Origin: a virus
IMG/VR virus record: IMGVR_UViG_3300036770_005084
Span: 62,001 to 126,000 of that record
DNA length: 64,000 nt
Strand: one strand, 5' to 3'
The first letter of the stretch is position 1. The number at the start of each line of letters is the position of its first letter. Under the pieces are notes generated by a model. It saw only the letters and a list, made by a program, of their open reading frames with translations. It made no database searches and had not been told where the DNA came from. Below, piece after piece: positions 39,482 through 47,202 of the stretch. The position numbers were made by a program, and so were the translations under genes.

Positions 39482-39807
39482 TGGGGAAGCATTATCTATT
39501 AAATTTGTATGGATGCTCTTTTGTCCTTTTGGACGATGAGAAATATCTTATTGACTTATTAGAGAATGCTGCAATTTCTAGTGGAGCAACAGTAATACAA
39601 ACTATATCTAAAAAATTTGACCCTCAGGGAGTAACAGTAATATGTTTATTATCTGAGAGTCATATTAGTATTCATACTTGGCCTGAAGATGGTAAGGCAG
39701 CAGTAGATATATATACCTGTGGAGATTGTAATCCAAAGATTGGTTGTGATATCGTAATTCATCAACTCTACGCACAAAATCATACTTTGAGTTATATAGA
39801 AAGATAG
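39481..39807 (+). CDS. speD: S-adenosylmethionine decarboxylase proenzyme
   Basis: 108-residue prokaryotic SpeD of polyamine synthesis. The self-cleavage site is SESHISIHTWPE: cleavage before Ser60 would give the pyruvoyl group. Catalytic His and the CGDC cysteines (C80, C83) follow. SpeD is common in cyanophages and may raise spermidine for DNA packaging or photosystem support. A host-type promoter overlaps its 3' end. Confidence 0.95.
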   Translation: MGKHYLLNLYGCSFVLLDDEKYLIDLLENAAISSGATVIQTISKKFDPQGVTVICLLSESHISIHTWPEDGKAAVDIYTCGDCNPKIGCDIVIHQLYAQNHTLSYIER

Positions 39808-39815
39808 TGTATAAT
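39787..39815 (+). promoter_or_regulatory. sigma70-type promoter (TTGAGT-N17-TATAAT)
   Basis: -35 TTGAGT at 39787-39792 inside the end of speD, 17-base spacer, consensus -10 TATAAT at 39810-39815. The -10 lies in a 14-bp perfect palindrome (39809-39822). Drives the riboswitch and peptide unit. Confidence 0.7.
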
Positions 39816-39846
39816 ATTATACAAAATTACTTTACTACATAAAATA

Positions 39847-39890
39847 CGTTCATCACATTAGTGACGGAAGTAGGGAAACCGAAGGAACGC
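39847..39890 (+). ncRNA. glutamine-riboswitch-like leader (glnA / downstream-peptide motif)
   Basis: P1 CGTTC (39847-39851) pairs with GAACG (39885-39889); P2 is TCAC-ATTA-GTGA (39853-39864); then CGGAAGTAGG, a GAAA loop closed by GG/CC, and CCGAAGGAACGC. The CGGAAGTAGG and GAAGGAACGC segments are those I remember from L-glutamine aptamers. In cyanobacteria and their phages this RNA class precedes very short ORFs, as here. Confidence 0.8.
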
Positions 39891-39918
39891 ACTTTTACAA
39901 TAGTAAAGGAGCACCCTA

Positions 39919-40077
39919 ATGTCTAAAGCAACTTATAGAGGTTGTCAGTATGATACTGATTTACCTAAAGAAGAATATCGTAAGTGGTATTCAATGACTC
40001 ATTCACCAACACATGCAAATAATGTATATCGTGGAACTGAGTATCGTCCCTGCAATAATCAGGAGGTTGCAAAGTGA
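39919..40077 (+). CDS. YRG-motif small protein downstream of the riboswitch (52 aa)
   Basis: 52 residues with two YRG repeats: ATYRGCQYDT (4-13) and NVYRGTEYRP (36-45). This recalls DUF4278 proteins, a family of small cyanobacterial proteins that includes the PII-binding regulator PirA. AAAGGAG lies upstream. Behind a glutamine aptamer it is a candidate effector of host nitrogen metabolism (inference). The next ORF overlaps its stop (GTGA). Confidence 0.72.
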   Translation: MSKATYRGCQYDTDLPKEEYRKWYSMTHSPTHANNVYRGTEYRPCNNQEVAK

Positions 40078-40175
40078 ATAGTTATTTTGTTAGATATCTT
40101 AAGAATAAAGATAGGAAGGAAAAACTTTTAAAGATCGCACAAATTAATATGGCAAAGCAACCTCAAGTTGCTTGA
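40074..40175 (+). CDS. 33-aa peptide in the riboswitch unit
   Basis: 33 residues from GTG 40074 (AGGAGG site about 8 bases upstream): VNSYFVRYLKNKDRKEKLLK then IAQINMAKQPQVA. Basic and helical. Closed by the terminator at 40182. Unknown function. Confidence 0.5.
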   Translation: MNSYFVRYLKNKDRKEKLLKIAQINMAKQPQVA

Positions 40176-40181
40176 TATATT

Positions 40182-40211
40182 AGAGGGGAACTTGACTTCC
40201 CCTCTTTTTTT
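40182..40211 (+). terminator. terminator of the riboswitch unit
   Basis: 9-bp stem AGAGGGGAA/TTCCCCTCT, loop CTTGAC, seven T. Confidence 0.9.
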
Positions 40212-40241
40212 GTGTAAAATTCAAGAAACACTATTCACGAT

Positions 40242-40406
40242 ATGGATGTAGAAAAAATTAAACTCATCATCAATAATATGGAATGTCTTGTGCGGTGTTT
40301 GAAAGAAGAAATTGCAAACAAAGAATTGCCAAATGTGGAGTATGAAAATTTTATTGCTCCTTACGATGACAACGATTATGATGAAGTGTATCTAGATGAG
40401 AATTAA
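40242..40406 (+). CDS. small acidic ORF (54 aa)
   Basis: 54 residues, MDVEKIKLIINNMECLVRCL, ending in a strongly acidic tail (YDDNDYDEVYLDEN). It overlaps the next gene by 11 bases. First of a short run leading to thyX. Function unknown. Confidence 0.55.
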   Translation: MDVEKIKLIINNMECLVRCLKEEIANKELPNVEYENFIAPYDDNDYDEVYLDEN

Positions 40407-40557
40407 AAAGATGGTGAGATTGCTTAAAGAAGCAATAGATCAAAAACAAGATCTTTATTCAGAAAAAGAATTAGATTATATGAAATCTCAATTGGAGAAT
40501 ATTGAAAGTCAAATTAAATTAGCAAAAAGAATGGACTATAGGGGGTTTGGTAAATGA
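40396..40557 (+). CDS. small helical ORF (53 aa)
   Basis: 53 residues, MRIKKMVRLLKEAIDQKQDL then YMKSQLENIESQIKLAKRMD and GFGK. Coiled-coil-like. Its stop overlaps the thyX start (ATGA). Resembles small conserved cyanophage proteins; function unknown. Confidence 0.6.
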   Translation: MRIKKMVRLLKEAIDQKQDLYSEKELDYMKSQLENIESQIKLAKRMDYRGFGK

Positions 40558-41213
40558 TTAAACTAATTTCAATTACTCAAGGTGCAGGAGAACTTATTAA
40601 TACAAATGCACAAGAAGTGATTTCATATATTGCGAGAGTTAGTAATCCAAATAATCAATTGAATTTTGATACTGCTGCTGGTCTCCTTAAATACTGTATT
40701 AAGCATGAACATTGGAGCATTTTTGAACATGCTTTTATGACACTTGAGATTAATACTACCAGAGGTATCGCAGCACAAATTCTTCGACATAGGAGCTTTA
40801 CATTCCAAGAATTTTCACAACGGTATGCCGATACAAAACTTCTTTCTGATCGTCCCGTGATTCCAGACCTTCGCAGGCAAGACAATAAAAATCGTCAGAA
40901 TTCAATTGATGATTTTGGTGATTATAAAAAACTCAAAATGCAAGGAGAAATCCAAGAATATTTTGAGAGAGGTCAACAACTTTATAACAGTCTTCTTAGT
41001 CAAGGAGTTGCTAAGGAATGTGCAAGATTTGTACTTCCATTATCAACACCAACTAGAATTTATATGACTGGATCTTGCAGGTCATGGGTACATTACATCA
41101 ATCTTCGTTCTGCCCATGGAACCCAAAAAGAACATATGGAGATTGCTGAAGGATGTATGGAAATTTTTAATCAACAATTCCCAGATGTCGCAAAGGCACT
41201 TGACTGGGTATAA
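40554..41213 (+). CDS. thyX: flavin-dependent thymidylate synthase ThyX
   Basis: 219 residues. The ThyX signature RHRSFTFQEFSQRYA (about 78-92) binds dUMP and FAD; the usual RHRxxSxNExSxRY is varied (Phe-Gln for Asn). C-terminal SCRSWVHYINLRSAHGTQKE (about 174-193) is also typical. Makes dTMP from dUMP using NADPH and methylene-THF, supplying thymine for AT-rich phage DNA. A late promoter overlaps its stop. Confidence 0.95.
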   Translation: MIKLISITQGAGELINTNAQEVISYIARVSNPNNQLNFDTAAGLLKYCIKHEHWSIFEHAFMTLEINTTRGIAAQILRHRSFTFQEFSQRYADTKLLSDRPVIPDLRRQDNKNRQNSIDDFGDYKKLKMQGEIQEYFERGQQLYNSLLSQGVAKECARFVLPLSTPTRIYMTGSCRSWVHYINLRSAHGTQKEHMEIAEGCMEIFNQQFPDVAKALDWV

Positions 41214-41216
41214 ATA
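41209..41216 (+). promoter_or_regulatory. late promoter TATAAATA
   Basis: Overlaps the thyX stop codon, 22 bases before the ATG at 41239. Confidence 0.55.
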
Positions 41217-41238
41217 AAATGTATTGATTTCATAACTT

Positions 41239-41481
41239 ATGGCAATTTATCCTGTTATTCATATAGATACTGGAGAAAAGAAAGAAGTTGAGATGAGTGT
41301 TCATGAGATCACTCAATGGTATAAAGACAATCCCGAATGGAAACGAGATTGGTCTGAAGGTTGTGCAAGTCCTGGAGAAGTTGGTGATTGGAAGAATAAA
41401 CTAGTCAGCAGAAATCCAGGATGGAATGATGTGCTTGCAAAGGCAAGCAAAGCTCCAGGTTCCCGTGTAAAGAAAATCTAA
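41239..41481 (+). CDS. uncharacterised conserved cyanophage protein (80 aa)
   Basis: 80 residues, MAIYPVIHIDTGEKKEVEMS, then WYKDNPEWKRDWSEGCASPG and WKNKLVSRNPGWNDVL. Reminiscent of FmdB/zinc-ribbon-like regulators that have lost their cysteines. It abuts phoH (TAATG overlap). Function unknown. Confidence 0.65.
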   Translation: MAIYPVIHIDTGEKKEVEMSVHEITQWYKDNPEWKRDWSEGCASPGEVGDWKNKLVSRNPGWNDVLAKASKAPGSRVKKI

Positions 41482-42239
41482 TGGCAAGAAAAAGAAGAAA
41501 TAACGATTTGCATCCAATTGGAATTGGAATGACTGCTAAGCAAATGAAAAGAAGAAAACCAATTAATACTGATCTTCTTGTAGATGTTAAACCGGCAACA
41601 GAAAATCAAGGAAAGTTATTTGAAGCATACGAATCCGACAAACATTTATTTGTATATGGATGTGCAGGAACTGGAAAGACCTTCTGTGCATTATACTTGG
41701 CACTAAAAGATGTACTAACTGAAATTACTCCATATCAAAAAATTGTAATTGTAAGATCACTTGTACCTTCTAGAGAAATTGGATTCCTTCCTGGTGATCA
41801 TGAGGACAAAGCATCACTTTATCAAATTCCATATAAGAATATGGTAAAGTATATGTTTGAAATGCCTACCGATTCAGATTTTGAAATGCTGTATGGCAAC
41901 TTGAAACAACAAGAGACAATTACATTCTGGAGTACATCTTTCATTCGTGGTACAACTTTAGACAATTCTGTTATTATTGTAGATGAGTGTCAGAACTTGA
42001 ACTTCCATGAATTAGATAGTATAATTACTAGGGTTGGAGATAATTCCAGAATTGTATTCTGTGGTGATGCAACTCAATCAGATCTAACAAAAAATTATGA
42101 GAAAAATGGCATCCTAGACTTTATGAAAATTACAAAACGTATGCCAGAATTTGAACACATTGAATTTGGTGTAGATGATATTGTAAGGTCTGGACTCGTT
42201 AAATCTTATATCGTTAATAAAATGTCTGAAGGATTTTAA
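41481..42239 (+). CDS. phoH: PhoH-like ATPase
   Basis: 252 residues of the PhoH family: basic N-terminus, Walker A GCAGTGKT (60-67), VRSLVPSREIGFLPGDHEDK, Walker B NSVIIVDECQN (about 154-164) and IVFCGDATQSD. Very common in marine phages; its biochemical role (RNA-related ATPase or helicase) is uncertain and a link to phosphate stress is not established for phages. TAATG overlap with the next gene. Confidence 0.94.
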   Translation: MARKRRNNDLHPIGIGMTAKQMKRRKPINTDLLVDVKPATENQGKLFEAYESDKHLFVYGCAGTGKTFCALYLALKDVLTEITPYQKIVIVRSLVPSREIGFLPGDHEDKASLYQIPYKNMVKYMFEMPTDSDFEMLYGNLKQQETITFWSTSFIRGTTLDNSVIIVDECQNLNFHELDSIITRVGDNSRIVFCGDATQSDLTKNYEKNGILDFMKITKRMPEFEHIEFGVDDIVRSGLVKSYIVNKMSEGF

Positions 42240-42922
42240 TGTTTAATCATGTTAGTGATGTAAGTCTCCCTCAACTTGAGAGGGAGACTATAGATGGAGT
42301 CAGGTATTATAAAATACCTGACAATTCAGAACTCCTTAAATTTGTATCTATTACTTCTGTTACAAGTCATCATAACAGACACATATTTGAAGAATGGAGA
42401 AATAAAGTTGGTGAAGAAGAAGCAAACAAAATAAACAAGGCAGCAACTACTCGTGGAACACAACTTCACAGCATGGTTGAAAATTATTTGCTTAATATTC
42501 CCGAACTTCCAGAGGGATCACCAATTTCTAAACATTTGTTTAGAATCATAACTCCAGAATTAAAAAAAATAAATAATATTTATGCTTTAGAAAATTCTTT
42601 ATACAGTAAAATTCTTGGTATTGCAGGAACAGTAGACTGTATCGCAGAATATAATGGAGAACTTTCTATTATTGACTTTAAGACTTCTAAGAAACCTAAA
42701 CCATTGAAATGGATTGAACACTATTTTGTTCAAGCAGCAGCATACGCATGTATGTTTTATGAGTTAACTGGAATCCCCGTGAAAAAACTCGTAATTCTAA
42801 TGGCATGTGAAGATGGTGAATGCGTTGTTTATGAAGAATATAACAAAGCAAAATACATCAAACTTTTATCAACCTACATTAAAGACTTCATAGAATCTAA
42901 ACTAAAAGAATATGGAAAATAA
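42239..42922 (+). CDS. PD-(D/E)XK exonuclease (RecB-like)
   Basis: 227 residues. GTQLHSMVENYL supplies the leading His/Glu motif, and GIAGTVDCIAEYNGELSIID followed by FKTSKKPK gives D...(D/E)xK, the RecB/MGME1-type nuclease core. Common in T4-like cyanophages next to phoH. Probably trims DNA ends in recombination or host DNA breakdown. Overlaps gp33 by 11 bases. Confidence 0.82.
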   Translation: MFNHVSDVSLPQLERETIDGVRYYKIPDNSELLKFVSITSVTSHHNRHIFEEWRNKVGEEEANKINKAATTRGTQLHSMVENYLLNIPELPEGSPISKHLFRIITPELKKINNIYALENSLYSKILGIAGTVDCIAEYNGELSIIDFKTSKKPKPLKWIEHYFVQAAAYACMFYELTGIPVKKLVILMACEDGECVVYEEYNKAKYIKLLSTYIKDFIESKLKEYGK

Positions 42923-43169
42923 CATAGAAAGTATTTTAGAGAAAAAATTTTTATGTCAAAGTAAATTTTCTAAAATTATCGAGGACATTGTAAAAGTAAA
43001 TTCTGAGATGAATTATATTGATGCAATAGTTCATTATTGTGATGAAAACAATATTGAAATTGAATCTGTATCTAAGTTAATTAGTAAACCACTTAAAGAA
43101 AAGATTAAGTGTGATGCTATTAATTTAAATTTTTTGAAACGAACTAGTAGAGCAAAACTTTTTATATGA
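42912..43169 (+). CDS. gp33: gp33-like late transcription accessory protein
   Basis: 85 residues, MENNIESILEKKFLCQSKFS then NYIDAIVHYCDENNIEIESV and KCDAINLNFLKRTSR. Size, composition and position directly before gp59 match T4 gp33, which links RNA polymerase to the sliding clamp and gp55 for late transcription. If right, it would act at the TATAAATA motifs listed here. It overlaps gp59 by ATGA. Confidence 0.62.
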   Translation: MENNIESILEKKFLCQSKFSKIIEDIVKVNSEMNYIDAIVHYCDENNIEIESVSKLISKPLKEKIKCDAINLNFLKRTSRAKLFI

Positions 43170-43756
43170 CACCATTTGATGCTTATAGACAATACTTGGC
43201 ACTAAAAAATCATTTTAGTAAACCAAAATATGATTATCATCGTTATGCAGGAAAATCTAAAGCATCAATAGAATCATTTAATAAAAGAAAAGATAGATAT
43301 TGGTTTGAAAAAATATCAAGACAAAAATCAGATAAGGAGATCATAGATTTCTTTATCTCAAATTTTGTTGGCACTGATGATCCATCTATACTTTGGATTG
43401 GTAGTATTATCAGAGGTGGTGATGAATGTTATAGAGAATGGGTTAAACGGCAGCAAAGTTTAAAGTACTTATTCAAAGAGCAATCATCAGAATTACTATC
43501 AAAATATACTTTGGAGGAATTATTTGATTGCTCTAAGAATCATCCACCTTTACTTAAAAAGTTTTTAAGTTCCGAAGTATCACCAGAAGTGCTAGTGATA
43601 TATGAGAAAATATTTTCATATTCAAAAAATTTCGATAAAACTCTTTTAGATCCAATTTGGGAAATAGTTGCATTGAAAGTGAAGAAGTATTCTCCATTTC
43701 TAAATATTGATGTTGGTGAATATAAAACAATATTAAGAAGTATAATAGGAGAATAA
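43166..43756 (+). CDS. gp59: helicase loader gp59
   Basis: 196 residues. MTPFDAYRQYLALKNHFSKP, then FNKRKDRYWFEKISRQKSDK and FFISNFVGTDDPSILW line up with T4 gp59 (RRDKYFFQKLSEK, FISNLVANQDAWIG). Loads gp41 onto gp32-covered forks. All-helical. Neighbours gp33 and gp32 keep the T4 order. Confidence 0.88.
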   Translation: MTPFDAYRQYLALKNHFSKPKYDYHRYAGKSKASIESFNKRKDRYWFEKISRQKSDKEIIDFFISNFVGTDDPSILWIGSIIRGGDECYREWVKRQQSLKYLFKEQSSELLSKYTLEELFDCSKNHPPLLKKFLSSEVSPEVLVIYEKIFSYSKNFDKTLLDPIWEIVALKVKKYSPFLNIDVGEYKTILRSIIGE

Positions 43757-43759
43757 TAA

Positions 43760-44080
43760 ATGTCGTTCTTTAGTTCCGAAATTGTTAAGAATGAACTGGA
43801 TGAAATTAATGAAATCCAAGTTAAAATCGCAAAGGATGTATTTAAATATCCAATAATGACTTTAGAGGAAAAGAGAGATCATATTAAACTTCTAAATACT
43901 TTGTTGGAAAAGCAACAATTAATGTATACAAGATTGAGTCTTTCTGATGATCCAGATGCGATTAAAATGAAAAAAGGAATTGAGGACTCATCAAGACTAC
44001 TTGGGTTTGAAAATAATGATGTACACTCAGTGTTCAGGTCAATGAAAATGACTATCAAAAATCTTGAGCAAAATCTATAG
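43760..44080 (+). CDS. DUF1825 family protein (cyanobacterial type)
   Basis: 106 residues, MSFFSSEIVKNELDEINEIQ, then LLEKQQLMYTRLSLSDDPDA and MKMTIKNLEQNL. This matches the DUF1825 family, which is widespread in cyanobacteria, so it is probably host-derived. Helical; function unknown. Sits between gp59 and gp32, replacing nothing in T4. Confidence 0.75.
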   Translation: MSFFSSEIVKNELDEINEIQVKIAKDVFKYPIMTLEEKRDHIKLLNTLLEKQQLMYTRLSLSDDPDAIKMKKGIEDSSRLLGFENNDVHSVFRSMKMTIKNLEQNL

Positions 44081-44082
44081 AC

Positions 44083-44111
44083 TTGACACTACACCTAATA
44101 TCTGCTATAGT
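44083..44111 (+). promoter_or_regulatory. sigma70-type promoter (TTGACA-N17-TATAGT) for gp32
   Basis: -35 TTGACA at 44083-44088, 17-base spacer, -10 TATAGT at 44106-44111; start expected near 44118, just before the repeat array. Confidence 0.78.
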
Positions 44112-44125
44112 TGTTAGGTCGCAAC

Positions 44126-44170
44126 TAATCCGACAAATCTAACTAATCCGATTAATCCGAGGTAATCCTA
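44126..44170 (+). repeat. 9-base repeat array in the gp32 leader (putative operator)
   Basis: TAATCCGA at 44126, 44144 and 44153, TAATCCTA at 44163, and a weaker AAATCTAA at 44135: starts spaced 9, 9, 9 and 10 bases. The array fills the leader between promoter and ATG (44172) and contains the GAGG ribosome-binding site (44159-44162). Candidate binding site for gp32 itself. Confidence 0.6.
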
Positions 44171-44171
44171 A

Positions 44172-45080
44172 ATGTCTTTTTCTGACCTTAAGAAAAAATC
44201 TTCTCTTGGTTCCCTAACTTCAAAACTACTTACGGAAGTAGAGAAGATGAGCAGTTCAACTTCTGGATCTGATGAACGGATCTGGAAACCTGAAGTTGAT
44301 AAAGCAGGAAATGGATTTGCAATTATTCGATTTCTACCTGCTCCCAATGGTGAAGATATCCCATGGGCAAAGGTATATAATCATGCATTCCAAGGTCCTG
44401 GTGGTTGGTTGATTGATAATTGTCTAACAACTGTAAATCAATCCTGTCCGGTATGTGAAGCAAATCGTGAACTCTGGAATACAGGAAGCAAAGCAAATCA
44501 AGATATTGTACGTCAACGCAAACGTAAACTATCGTATTACAGCAATATCTATGTTGTAAGTGATAAAGCACATCCAGAAAACGAGGGTAAAGTTTTTCTA
44601 TTCAAATACGGAAAGAAAATCTTTGATAAGATTTCTGCTGCAATGAAACCTGAGTTTGATGATGAAACTCCAATTGATCCATTTGATTTTTGGAATGGTG
44701 CCAACTTCAAAGTAAAAATTACTAAGAAAGATGGTTATTGGAACTACGATAAATCTGAATTTGATCGTCCTGGTGTACTTAATGATTTTGACGATGAAAC
44801 TCTAGAGAAAATTTGGAAGCAAGCATATTCTCTTGAAGACTTCACGAAGTCTGATGTATTTAAAACATATGAGCAACTTGATGCTCGTCTAAAAGCAGTC
44901 CTTGGCAAAAAGACTGTAAAACCAGATGAATCATTTGATGATGAAGATTCTGATAGTGCTCCTCCAGTTCCTCAGAGCATGAAGGAAGAACTTGAAAGTA
45001 TTTCTTCTTACTCATCATCTAATGATAGTCTTGAAGAAGATGATACTCTAAGTTACTTTGCTCGTCTAGCAGAAGAGTGA
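44172..45080 (+). CDS. gp32: ssDNA-binding protein gp32
   Basis: 302 residues. N-terminal LAST-like cooperativity segment KKKSSLGSLTSKL; OB core with zinc ligands His71, Cys84, Cys92, Cys95 (VYNHAF...DNC...SCPVC), spacing 13/8/3 against 13/10/3 in T4; aromatic-rich DNA cleft (KLSYYSNIYVVSD); acidic C-terminal tail (DDEDSDSAPP to SLEEDDTLSYFARLAEE) for partner proteins. Coordinates replication with gp59 and gp43. T4 gp32 represses its own translation, and the leader repeats suggest the same here. Confidence 0.95.
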   Translation: MSFSDLKKKSSLGSLTSKLLTEVEKMSSSTSGSDERIWKPEVDKAGNGFAIIRFLPAPNGEDIPWAKVYNHAFQGPGGWLIDNCLTTVNQSCPVCEANRELWNTGSKANQDIVRQRKRKLSYYSNIYVVSDKAHPENEGKVFLFKYGKKIFDKISAAMKPEFDDETPIDPFDFWNGANFKVKITKKDGYWNYDKSEFDRPGVLNDFDDETLEKIWKQAYSLEDFTKSDVFKTYEQLDARLKAVLGKKTVKPDESFDDEDSDSAPPVPQSMKEELESISSYSSSNDSLEEDDTLSYFARLAEE

Positions 45081-45743
45081 TTAACGTGGGGAGATAATTC
45101 TTAAATTATCTCCCTTTTTTGTTTTATCATCAATGAACTGTGAAGAGAATCCATATGACATTATTTCAAGCATATCATCTATTGCTGTCTGTAAAAATCT
45201 TCTTCTAAGTAAATATATTGTTCTTTTATTGTTATTTACCTCTACTTCATACTCATAATTCGAAACACTTTTTAGTGGGGATATAGTTTTGGTTTCACCT
45301 ACTCTTTCATCATAATAACTAGTTTCAAAATCAGGATCTACTATTCTTCCACTAGGAACAATTAATCTCCCTCTGCCATCGTAATAAGTGACAGTTTCGT
45401 AATGATGAATAGCATCAATTTCTGTTGGATCATATTTTCTTTTTAGATATTGATCGAAGTCATATCCATTCATAGGCCATTCTGTTTTAATATCAATTAT
45501 ATTATTTGATATTAAAACAATCCAATCATATCTTGAACTTCCATAATAAGAATTTGCAATTTGATCTGGACGTTCATCCCCAGTAATTGTATACTTAGTA
45601 AACACCGTTACATCTTTAAAGAATTCATCTCTTATTTTTGCTCTGCGAAATAAATTCTTTACTTTAATAAAATCTAATGAAGATTTTACTGTAGGTAATT
45701 GAGATTGGTAGTAAAGATCTGATACCTGGTTAAAGTAAGACAT
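45081..45743 (-). CDS. gp53: baseplate wedge protein gp53
   Basis: 220 residues, minus strand. YTITGDERPDQIANSYYGSS and RYDWIVLISNNIIDIKTEWP are the gp53 hallmarks (T4 gp53 is 196 aa). Structural part of the baseplate wedge. It converges with gp32: its last codons lie in the gp32 terminator hairpin (45089-45114). Upstream lies gp48. Confidence 0.88.
   Translation of the reverse strand: MSYFNQVSDLYYQSQLPTVKSSLDFIKVKNLFRRAKIRDEFFKDVTVFTKYTITGDERPDQIANSYYGSSRYDWIVLISNNIIDIKTEWPMNGYDFDQYLKRKYDPTEIDAIHHYETVTYYDGRGRLIVPSGRIVDPDFETSYYDERVGETKTISPLKSVSNYEYEVEVNNNKRTIYLLRRRFLQTAIDDMLEIMSYGFSSQFIDDKTKKGDNLRIISPR
45089..45120 (+). terminator. gp32 terminator inside the gp53 3' end
   Basis: 11-bp stem GGGAGATAATT/AATTATCTCCC, loop CTTA, six T. 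Directed for plus-strand transcripts; encoded within minus-strand gp53 codons. Confidence 0.85.
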
Positions 45744-45756
45744 TAGATTTTAAAAA

Positions 45757-47202
45757 TTAACTTTGTGTTGAGGTTGGAGAATCCCATCCTGCACTATCAT
45801 ATTCGTAAGTATAATCATCATTATAAAGTGGTAGCAATTCAGTAAATCCCAATTGTAGTGTCAATGCTACTGGTTGCGAGTCATCTTCGTATGAATTATA
45901 TATTCCATCTGGGGTATAGTTTATATTGCATTGTTGTAATGCACATGTTTTTATCTTTCCAATTGTATTAAGATCTCCCCTAGGACCTTTAAAATGAATA
46001 TCAAACACCATAGGAGCACCTAAGAAGAATGAACTTGCACCTTCAGATGATCTTAATGGTGCCATTCCCTTTTTGAAGAATTTTACAATTTTTCTAATTT
46101 GTACAGATTCAGTTTTACTTCTTGGGGCAAGTTTGAACTGGAATCCAAAACTTCTTAGTTTAGGACCTTGGAATAAAAGTTCTAGGTTTGGATTGATTGA
46201 AGTACCAGTCACTCTAGATCTAAATGCTTCTGGGTCAATGTTAATACCAACTTTTTTTGTAAGTGCTGCTGCAGCATTTAAGGTGAGTAACTGTTTAATG
46301 ATTGGTTGTGCATCTCCAGAGATTGTAACCTTAGATAAATCTGCAACTGCAGATCCAAGTTCTTGAAGATTTACAACAGATATCCCAGACGCTAATTTTA
46401 GTGCACCACCTCCCAATAGTGCTGCTAAACTAGATAAACTATTTTCCCCCCAAGCAGTTACATTAGATTCTGAAATATCATTTGGCATTGGCAAAACAAC
46501 AGATCCAATTACTTCTGATGGAGTTGTTGCAAATCTATCTTTTTGAATTTTCTTATAGAAATCGACAGTTACTTCTCCAGTCTCTTCTACTGGAATATAT
46601 TTTCTTTGAACTATAACAATCCTATCCTGCGATTGATCCATATTCTCGGGATATGAAATATTTTGTGATAGTTTTTCATTATTTCTAGAACCTGCTTTAT
46701 AAAAATCATTTATTGTTGTTCCAAATATATTTTGAGGAGTATTATCAGTTCCATTATCTGAACTTCCTACTTCAGTTTCTGTGTCATCATCACTTTCTCC
46801 ACTTGGTCTATCTTTTGGTGCAGGTTCTGCATTAGGATCAATTATACCAACACTCTTTGCTCTTGCAGTAACTTCATTTTGGGAGTAATTTCTGAGTAAT
46901 TCTGTTACTTCTGGTCCTGCTCCATATTTGCTTTTAGCAGCTGCAGCAAAATCATTGATAGTAGTATACTGACTAAAATCAAGGATATTACCTGGACCAA
47001 ATTTGTAAAGTATTCTTCCGGTGTTAGCTATTGAATAGTGAGGTACATCGTCAAGATTTTCTCCAGGCAAGACTTTCCTCATAGGAATAAATCCAGTTGG
47101 ATTTGAAATAGATATAGTGTTTAGTTTTGGATCCACATTAACTGGAGTTTTTGTTGGAAGTGATTTACCACTTTCCGGTTTCCAGTTTACTTTAAGTGAC
47201 AT
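45757..47202 (-). CDS. gp48: baseplate tail-tube cap gp48
   Basis: 481 residues, minus strand. The C-terminal region NPNLELLFQGPKLRSFGFQF, then PRSKTESVQIRKIVKFFKKG and the tail-tube-like end LTLQLGFTELLPLYNDDY match gp48 of T4-like phages. An acidic linker (SDDDTETEVGSSDNGTDNT) lies mid-protein. Caps the baseplate hub and starts tube polymerisation with gp54. Next minus-strand gene upstream starts one base away. Confidence 0.85.
   Translation of the reverse strand: MSLKVNWKPESGKSLPTKTPVNVDPKLNTISISNPTGFIPMRKVLPGENLDDVPHYSIANTGRILYKFGPGNILDFSQYTTINDFAAAAKSKYGAGPEVTELLRNYSQNEVTARAKSVGIIDPNAEPAPKDRPSGESDDDTETEVGSSDNGTDNTPQNIFGTTINDFYKAGSRNNEKLSQNISYPENMDQSQDRIVIVQRKYIPVEETGEVTVDFYKKIQKDRFATTPSEVIGSVVLPMPNDISESNVTAWGENSLSSLAALLGGGALKLASGISVVNLQELGSAVADLSKVTISGDAQPIIKQLLTLNAAAALTKKVGINIDPEAFRSRVTGTSINPNLELLFQGPKLRSFGFQFKLAPRSKTESVQIRKIVKFFKKGMAPLRSSEGASSFFLGAPMVFDIHFKGPRGDLNTIGKIKTCALQQCNINYTPDGIYNSYEDDSQPVALTLQLGFTELLPLYNDDYTYEYDSAGWDSPTSTQS

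Noticed and set aside
39809-39822. Palindrome GTATAATATTATAC as a terminator or operator
   Set aside because: No T-run; it contains the -10 of a good promoter, so the symmetry may be incidental to TATAAT.
44126-44170. CRISPR-like array in the gp32 leader
   Set aside because: Units are 8-9 bases with no true spacers; a leader operator fits better.
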